From an uncultured bacterium (GTDB lineage Bacteria > Acidobacteriota > Thermoanaerobaculia > Multivoradales > JAHEKO01): 6,770 nt of DNA. The notes beneath the pieces were generated by a model that saw only the letters and a list, made by a program, of their open reading frames with translations, ran no database searches and was not told where the DNA came from. How positions within the stretch are numbered: the first letter of the stretch is position 1; the number at the start of each line of letters is the position of its first letter. Positions 1 through 6,770 of this stretch are shown one piece after another. A program made the translations under genes and the position numbers. The stretch is taken from assembly GCA_938016625.1 (NCBI GenBank), contig CALILB010000111.1, forward strand, positions 1 through 6,770. The letters are read 5' to 3'.

Positions 1-1304
<1,304 letters not shown>

Positions 1305-1321
1305 AAACCACACATCAAATC

Positions 1322-1346
1322 GAAGGGCCCGTCTCCGTGCCGGCCG
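1322..1346 (+). repeat. Degenerate copy of the intergenic hairpin repeat
   Basis: This lies in the 80-base sufB-sufC gap. It keeps the GAAG lead (1322-1325), the CTCCGT loop (1333-1338) and the intact right arm GCCGGCC plus G (1339-1346) of the repeat found at 3572-3597 and 5396-5421. The left arm has decayed to GGCCCGT (1326-1332), so the stem has one C-C mismatch and one G-U pair. It also lacks one C before the left arm. The shared loop and right arm make common origin likely. No T-run follows, so it is unlikely to be an intrinsic terminator. Confidence 0.6.
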
Positions 1347-1384
1347 ATCAACGATAAACAAACTGAAGAAGAGAGAAACAATAG

Positions 1385-2161
1385 ATGACCATGCTGGAAA
1401 TCAAAGACCTTCACGCTTCCGCGGAAGGAATGGAAATTTTGAAGGGCGTCGACCTGTCGATCAATCCCGGCGAGGTACACGCCATCATGGGACCCAACGG
1501 CTCGGGCAAATCGACTTTGGCCCAGGTGCTGGCGGGCAACGAGGTCTACGAGGTGACCGACGGACAGATTCTCTACAAAGGACAGGATCTGCTGGAGATG
1601 GCACCCGAAGAGCGCGCCCGCGAGGGAGTGTTCATGGCCTTTCAATACCCGGTCGAGATCCCGGGTGTGAGCAACGTCTACTTCCTCAAGGCGGCTCTCA
1701 ACGCCATCCGCACCCACCGCGATCTCGACGAGATGGATGCCATGGACTTCCTCACCTATGTGCGCGAGAAGATGAAGTTGGTGAAGATGGACGAGGCGCT
1801 CCTCAACCGCCCTGTCAACGAGGGTTTCTCGGGTGGTGAGAAGAAGCGGAACGAGATCTTTCACATGGCGGTGCTCGACCCGGTGCTGGCGGTGCTGGAC
1901 GAAACCGATTCCGGCCTCGACATCGACGCGCTGAAGGTAGTGGCCGACGGTGTCAACACGCTACGCAACGACGAGCGCGCCTTCCTGGTCATCACCCACT
2001 ATCAGCGGCTGCTCAACTACATCGTTCCCGACTTCGTGCACGTGCTGGTGGACGGAAAGATCGTCCGCTCCGGTGACAAGGAGCTGGCTCTCGAGCTCGA
2101 GGAGAAGGGCTACGCCTGGCTCGAGCGCGAGGTTGGCGCCAGCGAGCCGGTCGGCGTCTGA
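1385..2161 (+). CDS. sufC: SufC, ABC-type ATPase of the SUF complex
   Basis: SufC is the cytosolic ABC ATPase whose dimer binds SufB and SufD. ATP hydrolysis reshapes the SufBC2D complex during cluster assembly. The 258-residue length is normal for SufC (about 250). All nucleotide-binding motifs are present: Walker A GPNGSGKST (residues 36-44, Lys42), Q-loop Gln87 in AFQYPVEIPG, signature FSGGEKKRNEI (148-158), Walker B LAVLDETDSGLDID (169-182, Asp172 and catalytic Glu173), and H-loop His205 in VITHYQRLL. There are no membrane segments. The ATG at 1385 follows a purine-rich stretch (GAGAG at 1371-1375, 9-base spacer), which is a weak ribosome site. The ATG at 1391 is an alternative that would remove two residues. 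The gene ends 14 bases before sufD, consistent with co-transcription. Confidence 0.97.
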   Translation: MTMLEIKDLHASAEGMEILKGVDLSINPGEVHAIMGPNGSGKSTLAQVLAGNEVYEVTDGQILYKGQDLLEMAPEERAREGVFMAFQYPVEIPGVSNVYFLKAALNAIRTHRDLDEMDAMDFLTYVREKMKLVKMDEALLNRPVNEGFSGGEKKRNEIFHMAVLDPVLAVLDETDSGLDIDALKVVADGVNTLRNDERAFLVITHYQRLLNYIVPDFVHVLVDGKIVRSGDKELALELEEKGYAWLEREVGASEPVGV

Positions 2162-2175
2162 TTGGGACTACGACG

Positions 2176-3516
2176 ATGACGATGACACTCACCGAAACCG
2201 GTGTCGACCGGTACGTTGTGGAGTTCGACCACTTTCTGCGGGATCTTGCGGTTGCCGGTCCGGAGAGGATCGAGAAGCTCCGGCACACAGCCTTCGAGCG
2301 CTTTGTCGAGCTGGGCTTTCCGACGGTACGCGACGAGCAGTGGCGGTTCACGAATGTGGCGCCGATCGCACGGGCCGAGCTTCGGCTCGACTCCACCCCG
2401 GCGGAGGTTACGGACAAGGATCTCGCGCCCTTCGACTACGAAGGCTGTGCCCAGCTGGTGGTCGTCAACGGTCAGTTCGTCCCCGAGCGCTCGCGACTCG
2501 AGGGGCTCCCCGAGGGAGTCGTGGCCTGTGGTCTGGCCGATGCGCTGGAGCGCCATCCGGAGCAGATCGAGAGCCATCTGGCTCGCTACGCGAGAGTCGA
2601 GGAGCAGGCATTTGTCGCCCTCAACACGGCGTTTCTGCGTGACGGGGTCTTTCTCTACGTGCCGCGCAATGTGGTGGTCGAAAAGCCTGTCAACATCGTG
2701 ATGGTCGGCCGGCCGGAGGATCGTCCGATCGGCTTTTTCCCGCGCAACCTGTTTGTCGCCGAGGAGAGCAGCCAGGTGACTCTTGTCGAGCAGTACGTCA
2801 CCGTCGGCGAGGGGAGCTATCTGTGCTCGCCCGTGACCGAAGTGGTGACCGGAGACAATGCCGTCATCGATCACTACAAGTTGCAGCGGGAGACGAGCGA
2901 GGCCTTTCACACGGCGACCTTCCAGATCCAGCTCGGACGCGACAGCAATTTCTCCTCCCACTCCATCTCCTGGGGGGGAGCGATCGTGCGCAACGACGTC
3001 AACGCGGTACTGGAAGGGGAGGGGGCCGAGGCCACGCTGAACGGTCTCTACATGGTCGAGGGCACCCAGTTGGTCGACAACCACATGCGGGTCGACCACG
3101 TAGCTCCCCACTGCGACAGCCACGAGCTGTACAAAGGGATTTTGGAGGGCAGCGCCCGCGCCGTTTTCAGCGGCCTGATCCACGTTCACCCGGGGGCGCA
3201 GAAGACCGACGCCAAGCAGACCAACCGCAATCTGCTGATGTCGCCCGACGCGCTGTGCAACTCCCACCCCCAGCTCGAGATCTTTGCCGACGACGTCAAG
3301 TGCACCCACGGGTCGACGGTCGGTCAGCTCGACGACACGGCGGTCTTCTATCTGCGCTCGCGGGGGATCGGTGAGGACGCGGCCAGGAGTCTCTTGACCT
3401 ACGCTTTCGCCTCCGACATCGTCGACCGGATCAAGGTCGGATCTGTAAAACGCGACCTGGAAGAGTTTCTCTTCCGCCGGCTGCCAAAGGGAGACATTGT
3501 CCGGCAGGCGGTGTGA
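2176..3516 (+). CDS. sufD: SufD, SufB partner in the Fe-S assembly complex
   Basis: SufD is a paralogue of SufB and pairs with it through the beta-helix core. It is needed for iron entry and cluster formation in the SufBC2D complex. The 446 residues are usual for SufD (about 420-450). The N-terminal helical part has the family motif DEQWRFTN (residues 53-60), and a beta-helix core follows. The C-terminal part has LEIFADDVKCTHGSTVGQLD, with Cys376 and His378 (E. coli Cys358 and His360, the latter at the SufB-SufD interface). FYLRSRGI follows. The start codon is ATG at 2176, with a possible GGGA ribosome site at 2164-2167 (8-base spacer); ATG at 2182 is an alternative. It lies 14 bases after sufC and 135 bases before sufS. 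A 484-codon open frame on the opposite strand is a composition shadow. Confidence 0.96.
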   Translation: MTMTLTETGVDRYVVEFDHFLRDLAVAGPERIEKLRHTAFERFVELGFPTVRDEQWRFTNVAPIARAELRLDSTPAEVTDKDLAPFDYEGCAQLVVVNGQFVPERSRLEGLPEGVVACGLADALERHPEQIESHLARYARVEEQAFVALNTAFLRDGVFLYVPRNVVVEKPVNIVMVGRPEDRPIGFFPRNLFVAEESSQVTLVEQYVTVGEGSYLCSPVTEVVTGDNAVIDHYKLQRETSEAFHTATFQIQLGRDSNFSSHSISWGGAIVRNDVNAVLEGEGAEATLNGLYMVEGTQLVDNHMRVDHVAPHCDSHELYKGILEGSARAVFSGLIHVHPGAQKTDAKQTNRNLLMSPDALCNSHPQLEIFADDVKCTHGSTVGQLDDTAVFYLRSRGIGEDAARSLLTYAFASDIVDRIKVGSVKRDLEEFLFRRLPKGDIVRQAV

Positions 3517-3519
3517 AGA

Positions 3520-3548
3520 GGGGCGTAGGGGCTTAAGGGCTTTGGGGG
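3520..3548 (+). other. Potential G-quadruplex motif after sufD
   Basis: Four G-runs lie on the coding strand three bases after the sufD stop: GGGG (3520-3523), GGGG (3528-3531), GGG (3537-3539) and GGGGG (3544-3548). The loops between them are 4, 5 and 4 bases. This matches the standard pattern of four runs of at least three G with loops of 1-7, and it would be present in the mRNA. Whether it folds is inference. It sits 23 bases before the hairpin repeat at 3572, in the longest gap inside the operon. Confidence 0.5.
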
Positions 3549-3571
3549 CCTCGAATATGGGCAATTGGAAC

Positions 3572-3597
3572 GAAGCGGCCGGCCTCTGTGCCGGCCG
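3572..3597 (+). repeat. Intergenic hairpin repeat, sufD-sufS gap
   Basis: This is a perfect 8-bp GC stem: C plus GGCCGGC (3576-3583) pairs with GCCGGCC plus G (3590-3597) around a CTCTGT loop (3584-3589), preceded by GAAG. It matches the copy at 5396-5421 at 25 of 26 bases, differing only at the fourth loop base. It lies in the 135-base gap between sufD and sufS (3517-3651), where no gene is seen. The following bases are GTCTTTGCGG, not a proper T-run, so the case for an intrinsic terminator is weak. It may act as an mRNA stability or processing element, or be a dispersed genomic repeat. Confidence 0.8.
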
Positions 3598-3651
3598 TCT
3601 TTGCGGATGGCACGTAGATAAAACGATCTGAGAGAATCGAGTCTCCGAACC

Positions 3652-4923
3652 ATGACCACCCTGGAATCATCAAAGCATCCCCGACCGGCCGCGGACGAGC
3701 GCCCGCCCTTCGACGTCGAGCGCATCCGTGCCGACTTCCCGGCGCTCCACCAGACCGTCCACGGCAAGCCGCTCGCCTATCTCGACAACGCCGCCTCGGC
3801 TCAAAAGCCGCAGGCGGCACTCGACGCCGAGACCGAGTGCTACCGGCGTTTCTACTCCAACGTTCACCGTGGGGTGCACTACCTGTCGGAGAAGGCCACC
3901 GACGCCTACGAGGAGGCGCGGCGCAAGGTGCAGCGCTTTGTCAACGCGGCCCGGGAAGAGGAGATGGTCTTTCTCCGCGGTACCACGGAGGGGATCAATC
4001 TGGTGGCCTCGACCTACGGCCGACAGCACGTCGGCGCCGGCGACGAGGTGTTGATCACCACCATGGAGCACCACTCCAACATCGTCCCCTGGCAACTGTT
4101 GTGCGAGGAGAGGGGTGCGCGATTGGTGGTGGCGCCGATCAACGACCGCGGCGAGGTCGATGTCGAGGAGTATGAAAGGCTGCTCTCCGAGCGTACGCGA
4201 ATCACGGCGTTCACCCATGTCTCCAACGCTTTGGGAACCATCAACCCGGTCGCCGAGATGATCCGCCTGGCCCACGCCAAGGGTGTGCCGGTGCTGGTCG
4301 ACGGGGCGCAGGCGGTTCCCCACCTCGATGTGGACGTCCAGGAGCTGGGCTGTGACTTCTACGCCTTCTCATCCCACAAGCTCTTTGGACCGACCGGTGT
4401 CGGTGCCCTCTATGGCCGCCTGGATCTGCTCGCCACGATGCCCCCCTACCAGGGCGGTGGCGAGATGATCCGCTCGGTGACCTTCGAGAAGACCGAGTTC
4501 AGCCCGCCACCCAACCGCTTCGAGGCGGGCACCCCCAATATCGCCGGCGCCATCGGCATGGGGGCCGCCATCGACTATCTCCAGGCTCTGGACATGAGCG
4601 CGGTTGCCGCGCATGAGCACGATCTGCTCGACTACGCCACCGCGGCGCTGGAAGCGATCCCCGAGGTGCGCATCATCGGCACCGCTGAGACCAAGGCCAG
4701 CGTCATCTCGTTTGTCATCGGCGATATCCATGCCCACGATGTGGGCACTATCCTCGACCGTGAGGGTGTGGCGGTGCGCGCCGGTCACCACTGTGCGCAG
4801 CCGGTAATGGATCGGTTTGGGCTACCGGCGACCACCCGCGCCTCGTTTGCGCTCTACAACACCCGCGAAGAGGTCGACCGTCTGATAGCGGGTGTCGAAC
4901 GCGTCAGGGAGCTTTTTGGCTGA
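3652..4923 (+). CDS. sufS: SufS, group II cysteine desulfurase
   Basis: SufS is the PLP enzyme that converts L-cysteine to L-alanine and holds the sulfur as a persulfide for transfer. The length is 423 residues (E. coli SufS 406). Visible sites are His140 in TTMEHHSNIVPWQ (E. coli His123), the PLP lysine Lys243 in SSHKLFGPTG (Lys226), the catalytic Cys381 in RAGHHCAQP (Cys364) and Arg396 in TTRASFALYNT (Arg379). All spacings to Cys381 equal those in E. coli. The short active-site loop and RAGHHC motif mark the SufS/group II type rather than IscS. His362 in HAHDVGT, 19 residues before the catalytic Cys, matches B. subtilis His342, which binds the SufU zinc; E. coli has Tyr there. The ATG at 3652 has only a weak ribosome site (CGAG, 3638-3641), and no other start upstream looks better. 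The stop overlaps the sufU start. Confidence 0.97.
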   Translation: MTTLESSKHPRPAADERPPFDVERIRADFPALHQTVHGKPLAYLDNAASAQKPQAALDAETECYRRFYSNVHRGVHYLSEKATDAYEEARRKVQRFVNAAREEEMVFLRGTTEGINLVASTYGRQHVGAGDEVLITTMEHHSNIVPWQLLCEERGARLVVAPINDRGEVDVEEYERLLSERTRITAFTHVSNALGTINPVAEMIRLAHAKGVPVLVDGAQAVPHLDVDVQELGCDFYAFSSHKLFGPTGVGALYGRLDLLATMPPYQGGGEMIRSVTFEKTEFSPPPNRFEAGTPNIAGAIGMGAAIDYLQALDMSAVAAHEHDLLDYATAALEAIPEVRIIGTAETKASVISFVIGDIHAHDVGTILDREGVAVRAGHHCAQPVMDRFGLPATTRASFALYNTREEVDRLIAGVERVRELFG

Positions 4924-4925
4924 TG
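4906..4925 (+). promoter_or_regulatory. sufU ribosome site and TGATG stop-start overlap
   Basis: AGGGAG (4906-4911) inside the end of sufS lies 11 bases before the sufU ATG (4923-4925). The sufS TGA (4921-4923) shares its A with that ATG. Such a one-base overlap is typical of translational coupling, which would keep the desulfurase and its sulfur acceptor in step. The coupling itself is inferred. Confidence 0.6.
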
Positions 4926-5378
4926 TCGGAGCTGATGGACCTCTACCAGGAGGTCATCCTCGACCACAACAAGAAGCCGCGCAATCGCGGCACGATGGAC
5001 GATGCCGACCACGAGGCAAAGGGCGACAATCCCCTCTGTGGAGACCAGCTGACGCTCTTTGTGAAGATGGATGGTGATCGCGTCACCGAGATCCGCTTCG
5101 AGGGCCGCGGGTGCGCCATCTCAGTGGCCTCGGCTTCGCTGATGACCGAGACGATCACCGGCAAGAGCCAGGCCGAGATCGGGACCCTCTACGAGAGCTT
5201 TCACGAGCTGCTGACCGGGGACCCGAGCGTCGCCGCCGAGGCCGGTGAAGAGCTCGGCAAGCTGCGGGTCTTCGAGGGGGTGCGCGAGTTCCCCGTCCGC
5301 GTCAAGTGCGCGACCCTCGCGTGGCACACTCTGATGGCCGCCCTCGAAGGCAAAGACGCCTCCGTCACCACCGAATAG
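4923..5378 (+). CDS. sufU: SufU, zinc-dependent sulfur acceptor for SufS
   Basis: SufU is a small cytosolic zinc protein of the IscU-like fold. It takes persulfide sulfur from SufS and delivers it to the SufBCD complex; an older view called it a scaffold. The length is 151 residues, against about 147 in B. subtilis. Zinc ligands are visible: Cys39 and Asp41 in NPLCGDQ, Cys64 in GRGCAIS, and Cys129 in RVKCATLAW. Cys64 and Cys129 are 65 residues apart, much more than the 43 or so in IscU. This reflects the SufU-specific insertion, which ends in GKLRVFEGVREFPVRVK. IscU's LPPVK co-chaperone motif is absent, as expected. The gene overlaps sufS by one base and is the last of the operon; no sufE, sufA or sufT follows before the convergent gene. 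Confidence 0.96.
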   Translation: MSELMDLYQEVILDHNKKPRNRGTMDDADHEAKGDNPLCGDQLTLFVKMDGDRVTEIRFEGRGCAISVASASLMTETITGKSQAEIGTLYESFHELLTGDPSVAAEAGEELGKLRVFEGVREFPVRVKCATLAWHTLMAALEGKDASVTTE

Positions 5379-5395
5379 CTATCTCCTCACTGATT

Positions 5396-5421
5396 GAAGC
5401 GGCCGGCCTCCGTGCCGGCCG
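5396..5421 (+). repeat. Intergenic hairpin repeat, after sufU
   Basis: This is the second near-perfect copy of the element at 3572-3597: GAAG, then an 8-bp stem (5400-5407 with 5414-5421) around a CTCCGT loop (5408-5413). It starts 17 bases after the sufU stop. No T-run follows the stem (the next bases are AAGGTAGTGC), so classical intrinsic termination is not well supported, although the position would suit a 3' end stabiliser. Confidence 0.8.
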
Positions 5422-5450
5422 AAGGTAGTGCTACCTGCTAACGGTTTGTG

Positions 5451-5546
5451 GTGGCCCGGTCTCGGAACCTCCGGGGCCTCCCCTCCGCTACGCGGGAGAT
5501 GGCTCCGCTCCGGTGAGCCCCCTCCGGTCCCGAGCCCGGGCAGCCA
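5451..5546. repeat. Long imperfect inverted repeat
   Basis: The left arm 5451-5480 (starting GTGGCCCGGTCTCGGAACC) pairs with the right arm 5515-5546 (ending GGTCCCGAGCCCGGGCAGCCAC if split as GGTCCCGAG, CCCGGGCA and GCCAC). About 24 of 30 positions match, with one 3-base bulge. The apex holds a smaller stem, CTCCGC (5483-5488) with GCGGGAG (5492-5498), which has one bulged G. Arms were aligned by eye and no folding energy was computed. Confidence 0.55.
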
Positions 5547-5547
5547 C

Positions 5548-5677
5548 GGCGGTGCGGCAACGGTGCGGTGGTCTGCCACTCCGCTCCAACCGCGCACGCT
5601 CCACGGCCTGGGAAGTGTCCTGGTTTTCGCCTCAGCGCCTAGTCGCTCCGTCGGCAGACCACCACACCGTCACCGCC
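5548..5677. repeat. 25-base inverted repeat with 75-base spacer
   Basis: The left arm 5548-5577 is GGCGGTG, a 5-base insertion CGGCA, ACGGTG, C, then GGTGGTCTGCC. The right arm 5653-5677 is GGCAGACCACC, A, CACCGT, CACCGCC. They are complementary over 24 of 25 bases apart from the insertion. The spacer is 5578-5652. No matching target-site duplication is seen at the outer ends (CAGCCAC and CCGCGC), so a MITE-like origin is not shown. It lies directly after the 5451-5546 repeat and 28 bases from the end of the convergent gene. Confidence 0.65.
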
Positions 5678-5705
5678 CCGCGCAGCCTGACGGTGGACGC
5701 ATTCG

Positions 5706-6770
5706 TTACCCGGGTTCCCCCTGCATCTCCTCCACCACCTGCCGCGCCAGCGTGAGTCCCCCCAGCTTGCTGGCGGCGAGGTGCTTCTTGCCGTCCAGGG
5801 TGGTGACCTCGATCCGGTAGTAGAGCTTGTTGCCGGCTTGCATGCCACGGATGGGGCGGATGGCGGTGATCTGACCGCGTGGGATCTCGCGGGTCTTTCC
5901 TTGGCCGAAGATGCCGCCGGACAGCAGCAGCCGGTCGTCTCGGACCTCGAGCCGCCGGCGTTCGAACCAGATGTCGAGCACTGCCCAGAGCATGAGCAGG
6001 TCGAACAGACCAAAGACGATGGGAAAAAGAAGCGGGGCATCGGAGAAGAGGAGGCCGACCGTGATCGCGGTCCAGAGCACAAAGAAAGCCGTCAGGCCAA
6101 AGGCGGCTCCTTTGTGACGCGCGGCGGGGAAGATGAGGGTGTAGCCGCCGGTGGGTTGGAACTCCTTGCGGATGCCTTCTGATGCCAGGAGAGCGACCGG
6201 GTCCTGGGAGGACTGGTAGCTTTCTTCGGGCCCACCCTCGAGCTCGAAGTCGGCTTGGCTGTCGGCGGTTTTGAAGACCGGCACGTCGAACTTTGCGGCG
6301 TAGTCGACTCCCGCGGTCTCCGCCCCGACCTCGAGCCGCCAGAGGATCTCGTCGTCGTCGGTCCGCTCCTCGGTCGGTTGGGTGTCGTAGGGGATGGCAA
6401 AGAGCACCGGGATCGAGGCGCGGGTGGGATCGTAGTCGAGCAGCTCGCGATCGAGGTGCTGTTGCTGCTGCCAGAGTATCGACTCGCTGGTGCTGCGGCT
6501 GTCGCCGCTGCCCTTGGTCACCCGGTGGACACAATTGAGGGTGAGATCGAAGCCCGAGACCGCTTCGATCGCGACCGAGGTCAGTATGCGGCCCTCGAGC
6601 TTCCCACCGACGACTCCCGGCACGTTCGCCATCTCGAAGACCGAGTCGCCGTACTTCTTCCACCTGATAAAGGCGCGACCGGCCCAGACGAGCAGGCCTA
6701 TCCCAACTAGAGGGAAGATGAATCCGAGCAAGGCAGCTCGATTCCCTTTCTCGAAGACCTCCTCGGGCAG
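5706..6770 (-). CDS. Membrane protein, probably DUF3592-like (5' end missing)
   Basis: The frame stays open to the right edge, reading LPEEVFEKGNRAA before the first start-like codon (TTG at 6731-6729), so the N-terminus is probably outside the window. Counting from that TTG, 341 residues precede the TAA stop (5708-5706). A first hydrophobic segment (about residues 3-23) is followed by a basic RWKKYG stretch, then a soluble region with SVFEMANVPGVVGG, LNCVHR and ILWRLEV..GVDYAAKFDVPVFKT. Two further membrane segments follow at about 209-230 and 233-256, then a basic FERRR and a soluble C-terminal part (about 259-337) that may be PH-like. The pattern resembles DUF3592-type membrane proteins I recall, whose function is unknown to me. 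This assignment is from memory of family style and is tentative. The gene is convergent with sufU, and a role in Fe-S assembly is not implied. Confidence 0.75.
   Translation of the reverse strand: MPEEVFEKGNRAALLGFIFPLVGIGLLVWAGRAFIRWKKYGDSVFEMANVPGVVGGKLEGRILTSVAIEAVSGFDLTLNCVHRVTKGSGDSRSTSESILWQQQQHLDRELLDYDPTRASIPVLFAIPYDTQPTEERTDDDEILWRLEVGAETAGVDYAAKFDVPVFKTADSQADFELEGGPEESYQSSQDPVALLASEGIRKEFQPTGGYTLIFPAARHKGAAFGLTAFFVLWTAITVGLLFSDAPLLFPIVFGLFDLLMLWAVLDIWFERRRLEVRDDRLLLSGGIFGQGKTREIPRGQITAIRPIRGMQAGNKLYYRIEVTTLDGKKHLAASKLGGLTLARQVVEEMQGEPG

Larger units (their letters stand above)
5379..5705. other. Structured non-coding gap between convergent genes
   Basis: These 327 bases separate the end of sufU from the end of the minus-strand membrane protein gene. 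No credible gene is seen; the open frames here have low-complexity, shadow-like translations. The gap holds a hairpin repeat (5396-5421), a small inverted repeat GGTAG/CTACC (5424-5435) and two long imperfect inverted repeats (5451-5546 and 5548-5677). Termination for both converging transcripts must occur in or near it, but no hairpin followed by a clear T-run is visible on either strand. Confidence 0.7.

Noticed and set aside
2703..2733. Further copy of the GGCCGGC hairpin inside sufD
   Set aside because: It shares only the GGCCGGCC core and lacks the CTCYGT loop and GAAG lead. It is explained by coding sequence.
2110..3564. 484-codon open frame on the minus strand covering all of sufD
   Set aside because: The plus strand encodes a clear SufD with all motifs. 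The antisense translation is rich in V, D, G, R and H with no recognisable domain, as expected opposite a GC-rich gene.
3601..3651. Separate promoter for sufS
   Set aside because: TTGCGG (3601-3606) and TAGATA (3615-3620) look like promoter boxes but are only 8 bases apart, far from the usual 16-18.
3670..4323. 217-codon minus-strand open frame opposite sufS
   Set aside because: It lies wholly inside sufS, lacks any motif and has the composition of an antisense shadow.
5400..5421. Intrinsic terminator after sufU
   Set aside because: The stem is strong, but no T-run follows, and the same element occurs inside the operon between sufD and sufS and, decayed, between sufB and sufC.
5428..5820. 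130-codon plus-strand open frame in the gap after sufU
   Set aside because: Its translation is low-complexity (P, S, R, G rich), covers the inverted repeats and runs into the convergent gene. No ribosome site or domain is seen.

Overview
The window holds most of a chromosomal SUF iron-sulfur cluster assembly operon on the plus strand, in the order sufB-sufC-sufD-sufS-sufU (positions 1-5378). A structured non-coding gap follows (5379-5705), then a convergent minus-strand gene for a membrane protein (5706-6770) that runs off the right edge. The left edge cuts into sufB, so its N-terminus and whatever precedes it, such as a promoter or regulator gene, cannot be seen. The sequence is GC-rich, and third codon positions are mostly G or C. 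A SufU-type scaffold/sulfur-shuttle gene next to a SufU-type SufS, with no sufA or sufE in view, points away from the enterobacterial sufABCDSE layout. Gene content and GC would fit a high-GC lineage such as Acidobacteriota. That placement is a guess from general impression, not a demonstrated assignment.

How the genes work together: SufS takes sulfur from L-cysteine as a persulfide. SufU, a zinc protein, receives it and passes it towards the SufB-SufC-SufD complex. SufB and SufD form the beta-helix heterodimer on which the cluster is built, and SufC is the ATPase that drives the conformational change. The key residues known for each family are all present, and no gene in the operon is frameshifted or interrupted. 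SufB, a common intein host, carries no intein in the visible part.

The operon itself is ordinary, and I do not see a new enzymatic system. The unexplained structure lies between the genes. A GC-rich hairpin repeat (arms GGCCGGC and GCCGGCC around a CTCYGT loop) occurs almost identically in the sufD-sufS gap and just after sufU, and a decayed copy lies in the sufB-sufC gap. All three have the same orientation. The sufD-sufS gap also has four G-runs that match a quadruplex pattern on the mRNA strand. The gap after sufU holds two further long imperfect inverted repeats. These could be mRNA processing, stability or termination elements, or a dispersed genomic repeat family.
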